Position numbers and translations under genes: made by a program. From NCBI RefSeq assembly GCF_030866825.1, contig NZ_CP133020.1, positions 3,720,001-3,784,000 of the forward strand: DNA of 64,000 nt, in the 5' to 3' direction. This DNA comes from Rathayibacter sp. SW19. Its GTDB lineage: Bacteria; Actinomycetota; Actinomycetes; Actinomycetales; Microbacteriaceae. A model generated the notes under the pieces. The model had not been told where the DNA came from, ran no database searches, and worked only from the letters and a program-made list of their open reading frames with translations. Positions 60,067 to 64,000 of the stretch are shown here, in pieces (the stretch's first letter is position 1; every line of letters starts with the position of its first letter).

Positions 60067-62421
60067 TCACTCCCGCATGAGCATCGCCTGCGCCTCACGC
60101 TCGAGGTTAATGTACGGCTCGCCGCCGACGTCGACGCTGACACTGCGAATCGTGCCCCCTGTGAACGGCCACGGATCGGAGCCCGGATAGTCACTGGTCA
60201 CCGGCGCTCCACTGTCTCGGCCGACCGTCAAGCCTTCCCCGGCGAGCGAGAACTTGCCCGGTTGCGTCGAGATGCGCAGCTGCCCGACAGGCTTGTCACC
60301 GTAGAAGAGCGTCAGCATACCCGTTGCGACATACTTCGGGTTCTCGCCGTCCTTGTCGAACGAGGCCGCGAGAATCAGGCCCGACCCGGTCGGGACGTCC
60401 TCCGTGGCGCGCAACAGCTGTTCGTTCGTCCCGACGACATTGTTCACATAGTGCAGGCGGTTGTTCTTGATGTAGAGCGCGTGACCACCGAACCGCGACC
60501 CTTGAGCGAAGAGCACACCCTCGGCGCCGGTTGTGGGCAGGTCGACGAGCGCCCCGATGACGAACGATCGATTCCGGATATTCACTGACTGCGATTCGGG
60601 AACCTCTGACATGCCCGGGTAGTACGTGTAGCGATCCCGCGCCGCAGACAGCAGCGGTCGTGGGGTCAAGACGATCTCCAGTGCAGAGCGGTCGTCGAGC
60701 GGGAATGCGATGTTCCGACCGGCTTCGGAGAACCACAGGTTGACGAGCTCTCGCAGCTTCTCCGGATGCTCGCCGGCAAGATTGTGCAGTTCGGCGCGAT
60801 CGACGTCGGTGTGATAGAGCTCCCACTCGTCGTCATTGAAGTGGCCCCAACCGCTCAAGGTGGGATGTGTGGTCACGGCCTTCCAGCCCTCGTGCCACAC
60901 CGCGCGCGAACCGAGCATCGCGTAGAACTGCGTGTGGAGTGTGGTCGCTGCGGTTGCATCATCAACGGTGTAACGCATGCTCACACCGTCGAACGGGCTC
61001 TGGTCATGACCGTGGATCTTGTCGGGCGGTTGCACGCCGAGCACATCGAGGATCGTCGGCACGATGTCGACAGCATGGTGGTACTGCGTTCGCAGCTGAC
61101 CGTTCGTACTGGAGCCGGGAAGCGCGATGATGCACGGATCGCTTGTTCCACCGTTGAACTCGTACCGCTTCCACATCTTGAAGGGCGTGTTGAATGCCAT
61201 GGCCCATCCGTTGGGGTAGTGATTGTAGGTCGTCGGGCTGCCGAGCTGGTCGAGGTAGCGGAGGTTGTCCTCAATGTTGTCGGGCATGCCGTTGACGAAT
61301 TTCATCTCGTTGACGGACCCGTTGGGCCCGCCTTCCCCGCTCGCACCGTTGTCCGAAACGACGACGACCATCGTGTTGTCGAGTTCTTCGATGTCCTCGA
61401 GGTAGTCGAGGAGGCGACCGATCTGATCGTCCGCGTGCGAAAGGAATCCGGCGTACACCTCCGCCATCCGACTGAACAGCCGCTTCTCCTCGTCCGAAAG
61501 GGAGTCCCACAGGCGCGTCTCGTCCATCTCCGGGAACGGCAGCCCGTCTGGACCTGTCCGGGTCGCCGGGGTGCCAATCGGGTTGATCGGCGGCACCTGC
61601 GTGTCGGCCGGAACGATCCCGAGCTCCTTCTGGCGCGCGAGCGTGATGTCGCGCATGGCCTCGTAGCCCATATCGAACTTGCCCTTGTAACGGTCGGCCC
61701 ATTCTTTGGGCGCGTGATGAGGAGCATGGGCGGCACCGGGTGCGTAGTACAGGAAGAACGGCTTATCCGGAGCGATTGCTTTCGCATCTCGGATGAACCC
61801 GAGCGCTTTGTCCGTGATGTCGACGGTGAAGTGGTAGCCGTCTTCTGGGCTGGCTGGCTGCTCGGCGGGGTGATTGTCGTAGAACAGATCGGGGTACCAC
61901 TGGTTCGTCTCGGCCCCGAGAAAGCCGTAGGAGCGCTCGAATCCGCGACCGCTCGGCCAGTTGCGCCGGGTCGATGCCACGTTCATCTCGTCGTCGGGGC
62001 AGAGATGCCATTTGCCCACCATGTAGGTGTTCCAGCCGCGTTCGCCGAGAATCTCGGAGATCATTCCGTTGGCCGCCGGGATGGTGCCGCTCGCGTTCGG
62101 AAACCCGATCGCTGCCTCCGTGATGCAAGCCATGCTGTTGCGCGTGTGGTTGCGTCCGGTCAGCAGGCACGATCGCGTGGGCGAGCAGAGGGCGGTGGTG
62201 TGCCACTGCGTGTACCGCACTCCCCGATCGGCTATGCGGTCGATGTTCGGAGTGTCAATCGGGCCGCCGTAGCACGACATCGCCGAGAAGCCGACGTCGT
62301 CAAGCACGATATAGAGAACATTCGGCGCACCGGCCGGAGCCTTCGGAGCCTCAAACGGAGTCCAATCCGGTTCCGAATCGCGAATGTCCAGATTGATGAT
62401 GCCGGAAAACTGCTTTGTCAT
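60067..62421 (-). CDS. Arylsulfatase (type I sulfatase)
   Basis: A 784-residue sulfatase of the alkaline-phosphatase fold. Cys79 in CSPTRSCLLTGR is the residue converted to formylglycine; the C-x-P-x-R form needs FGE-type maturation (no maturase in this window). Metal ligands Asp41/Asp42 are in IVLDDVGFS, and VVVSDNGASGEGGPNGS follows near the C-terminal half of the catalytic domain. No signal peptide is visible, so it may be cytoplasmic. A C-terminal beta domain of about 200 residues is present. Substrate unknown. Confidence 0.92.
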   Translation of the reverse strand: MTKQFSGIINLDIRDSEPDWTPFEAPKAPAGAPNVLYIVLDDVGFSAMSCYGGPIDTPNIDRIADRGVRYTQWHTTALCSPTRSCLLTGRNHTRNSMACITEAAIGFPNASGTIPAANGMISEILGERGWNTYMVGKWHLCPDDEMNVASTRRNWPSGRGFERSYGFLGAETNQWYPDLFYDNHPAEQPASPEDGYHFTVDITDKALGFIRDAKAIAPDKPFFLYYAPGAAHAPHHAPKEWADRYKGKFDMGYEAMRDITLARQKELGIVPADTQVPPINPIGTPATRTGPDGLPFPEMDETRLWDSLSDEEKRLFSRMAEVYAGFLSHADDQIGRLLDYLEDIEELDNTMVVVVSDNGASGEGGPNGSVNEMKFVNGMPDNIEDNLRYLDQLGSPTTYNHYPNGWAMAFNTPFKMWKRYEFNGGTSDPCIIALPGSSTNGQLRTQYHHAVDIVPTILDVLGVQPPDKIHGHDQSPFDGVSMRYTVDDATAATTLHTQFYAMLGSRAVWHEGWKAVTTHPTLSGWGHFNDDEWELYHTDVDRAELHNLAGEHPEKLRELVNLWFSEAGRNIAFPLDDRSALEIVLTPRPLLSAARDRYTYYPGMSEVPESQSVNIRNRSFVIGALVDLPTTGAEGVLFAQGSRFGGHALYIKNNRLHYVNNVVGTNEQLLRATEDVPTGSGLILAASFDKDGENPKYVATGMLTLFYGDKPVGQLRISTQPGKFSLAGEGLTVGRDSGAPVTSDYPGSDPWPFTGGTIRSVSVDVGGEPYINLEREAQAMLMRE

Positions 62422-62671
62422 GACTGCCCCTCATCCGCCGCAGCTGCGCTCGTGCTGGAACCCCGGCACCTGCCGAAAGCCAGCAGTGCAGTTGCACATT
62501 TCCGCGTGGCATGCGCCGAACCGATTGGACGGCGCGCCGAACCGCACGTGGCAGACGGTAGTTCCTTCCCTGGCGTATCGGCGTCATCCGGTTGGGATGA
62601 TTACCGCGCGAATAGTACGCATTTTCCGCTCCCGGTGCATCTGGTGCGCATTGCGATGACGCGCCCTGTCG

Positions 62672-64000
62672 TCATCGCTTCACTGCCCGACTCGTTGGGA
62701 TCGCGCGAATGACCGGCACCCAAACGCGCATCGCTCCCGGCGTGCTGTTGCCCCAGGTGGAGTACGGGCGCAAGTACAGCTCAACAGGCCGCGAGGAAAC
62801 CTGCTTGAAACTGTGCCATGACGGATAGAGCGCTGTACCTTTCGGTTCAACGACGGCTCCCGCGCAGTGAACAACTGGGCCAAGCGGCGTACGCATTCCT
62901 GTTTCCACTGGCGGATGCTCCGGGTCGACCCTCACCCGCTCCACGTCGCTCTCGTTGTCCGACTGCTCGACGCAGTACACGACCGGGCCACGGCGCAGCG
63001 CCACCGCGCCGCGCACGGCGTCGACCCGAGGGTCGGCGCTGACGAATTCAGGCGTCATGTCGAACTCCACCCGGATCTCAGAGCCCGCTGCGAGCGCGCC
63101 GGGCAAACGCAGCCAACCGTCTTCGTCATCCGCGTCGACGGGTTCGTCGTTGACGTACAGCCGACGGCTCGCGTTCCAGCCGGGAACGCGCAACGCGAGA
63201 GTGCCGCCGTCGATGCCCTCGACGACTGTGATCCGCACAGCACCGTCGAGCGGATAGTCCGTGTCCACCTCCAGGACAACGCGACCGCTGCGCAGGCTCG
63301 TTTCAACGCGCGAGCGCGTGTACTGCACGAGCTGCAGCTCATCGCCGCTAGCTGTCGCAAGATAGCTTTCGATGCTCGCGAACGTGCGCATCAGATTGGG
63401 CGGACAACAGGCGCAGAAGTACCAGTCCAGACGGTGGGCAGCCGCCTCCTCCTGCGAGGACGCATGGTCGGCGCGCAACTGCAGTGGATTGCTGTAGAAG
63501 AACTGCGTGCCATCCTCGGAGATGCCGTCGGCCACGACGTTATACAGTGCGGTCTCGAAGAAGTCCGCATACGCGGCCTCCCCGGTGGCCACATACATGC
63601 GCCACGCCCAGTGCATCGAGGCGATCCCTGCGCACGTCTCCGCATACGCTCGGTCGCTTGGGAGTTCGTAAGCATCGCCGAAGGCCTCGTCCCTGTGCCG
63701 GGAGCCGGTACCGCCCGTGATGTAACTTCGCCGAGTGACCATGTCTTCCCATTGCGTCTTCAACGCTGCCAACAGAGTCGCGTCACCGGTCTCGAGGTAG
63801 ACATCCGTCGCGCCGCTGTTCAAATAGAGTGCGCGCACGGCGTGCCCGCGCATCACGGTTGTGTCGCGCAGCCCAGCGTCGTCCTGGAAATACGATGAGC
63901 CGAATGCGCCTCGCCCCAACCAGCCAGTGCCGCGGCGATCGACGAACGCCTTCGCGGCGTCAAGATACTCACGTCGACCGGTCAGACGGAACAGTTCGAC
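62672..64000 (-). CDS. GH127-type beta-L-arabinofuranosidase, 5' end beyond window
   Basis: The last 442 residues of a glycoside hydrolase of the GH127 (DUF1680) family; the frame runs open off the right edge (VELFRLTGRREYLDAAKAFV at the boundary). Landmarks are GHAVRALYLNSGATDVYLETG, GGTGSRHRDEAFGDAYELP with the zinc/catalytic Glu, and the WYFCACCPPN cysteine cluster used for nucleophilic catalysis. It would remove beta-L-arabinofuranose and fits with the GH51 arabinofuranosidase in the same window. The start lies outside. Confidence 0.9.
   Translation of the reverse strand, partial: VELFRLTGRREYLDAAKAFVDRRGTGWLGRGAFGSSYFQDDAGLRDTTVMRGHAVRALYLNSGATDVYLETGDATLLAALKTQWEDMVTRRSYITGGTGSRHRDEAFGDAYELPSDRAYAETCAGIASMHWAWRMYVATGEAAYADFFETALYNVVADGISEDGTQFFYSNPLQLRADHASSQEEAAAHRLDWYFCACCPPNLMRTFASIESYLATASGDELQLVQYTRSRVETSLRSGRVVLEVDTDYPLDGAVRITVVEGIDGGTLALRVPGWNASRRLYVNDEPVDADDEDGWLRLPGALAAGSEIRVEFDMTPEFVSADPRVDAVRGAVALRRGPVVYCVEQSDNESDVERVRVDPEHPPVETGMRTPLGPVVHCAGAVVEPKGTALYPSWHSFKQVSSRPVELYLRPYSTWGNSTPGAMRVWVPVIRAIPTSRAVKR

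Noticed and set aside
60766..62712. Open frame of 648 codons antisense to the arylsulfatase
   Set aside because: Shadow of a strongly biased high-GC gene; composition is Arg/Val/His-rich with no family motif.

Overview
The window looks like chromosomal DNA of a high-GC actinobacterium, most likely a member of the Microbacteriaceae. This rests on GC-rich coding with strong third-position bias, GTG starts and apparent leaderless starts, and actinobacterial families such as DUF2530, DUF3027, DUF3263, a FolP2-type protein, an XPB helicase with its partner, and a GroEL with the GGMDF tail and tandem CIRCE sites. Several dispersed repeat families (TTCGGCAAGCTCAGG-type and GTCGAGTAAGGAGCG-type) are also of a kind I associate with this family. 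No RNA gene or CRISPR array was found.

Left half (about 1-32 kb) is mostly housekeeping. It starts with an HNH nuclease preceded by a small ORF-plus-terminator leader and a repeat patch. Two paralogous exported cell-wall proteins follow; they share tandem 11-bp-spaced boxes like those of MtrA. Next are a DtxR-type metal regulator, serC, DUF2530 and DUF3027 genes that overlap tail to tail, two cold-shock proteins, the XPB pair split by a 700-bp repeat array, a folP2/pyrimidine-reductase pair, folE, a DoxX/ArsR-type divergent pair, a two-component system, an orphan WXG100 gene, groEL, a serine-hydrolase-like lipoprotein lacking its SxxK residues, msrB and a nitroreductase. After these come a VOC-family gene remnant, an APH-type kinase, a HerA-like ATPase and a saccharopine-dehydrogenase-like enzyme.

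Right half (about 32-64 kb) is largely carbohydrate catabolism. One unit (32.7-39 kb) holds a GH51 arabinofuranosidase, two ABC permeases, a binding lipoprotein and a LacI regulator, with matching palindromic operators at both promoters. A second stretch has a Bcr/CflA-type exporter, an epimerase, a ROK regulator, a GH1 beta-glucosidase, and a TetR/DHA2 efflux pair. A third unit (46.9-58 kb) is arranged around a LacI gene. On one side lie two Gfo/Idh/MocA oxidoreductases, a sugar-phosphate-isomerase-like TIM barrel and a ThuA-like protein. On the other lie an ABC sugar importer and a GMC oxidoreductase fused to a gluconate-2-dehydrogenase-subunit-3-like domain. This suggests redox-based (3-keto) glycoside breakdown rather than simple hydrolysis, and it is the most interesting system here. 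An intact IS1634-type element with a 6-bp target duplication sits at the stop codon of the GMC gene. An arylsulfatase and the 3' part of a GH127 beta-L-arabinofuranosidase gene close the window.

A feature running through the whole window is short tandem repeats (13-27 bp units). Those inside genes have unit lengths divisible by three; the 13- and 14-bp ones lie between genes.
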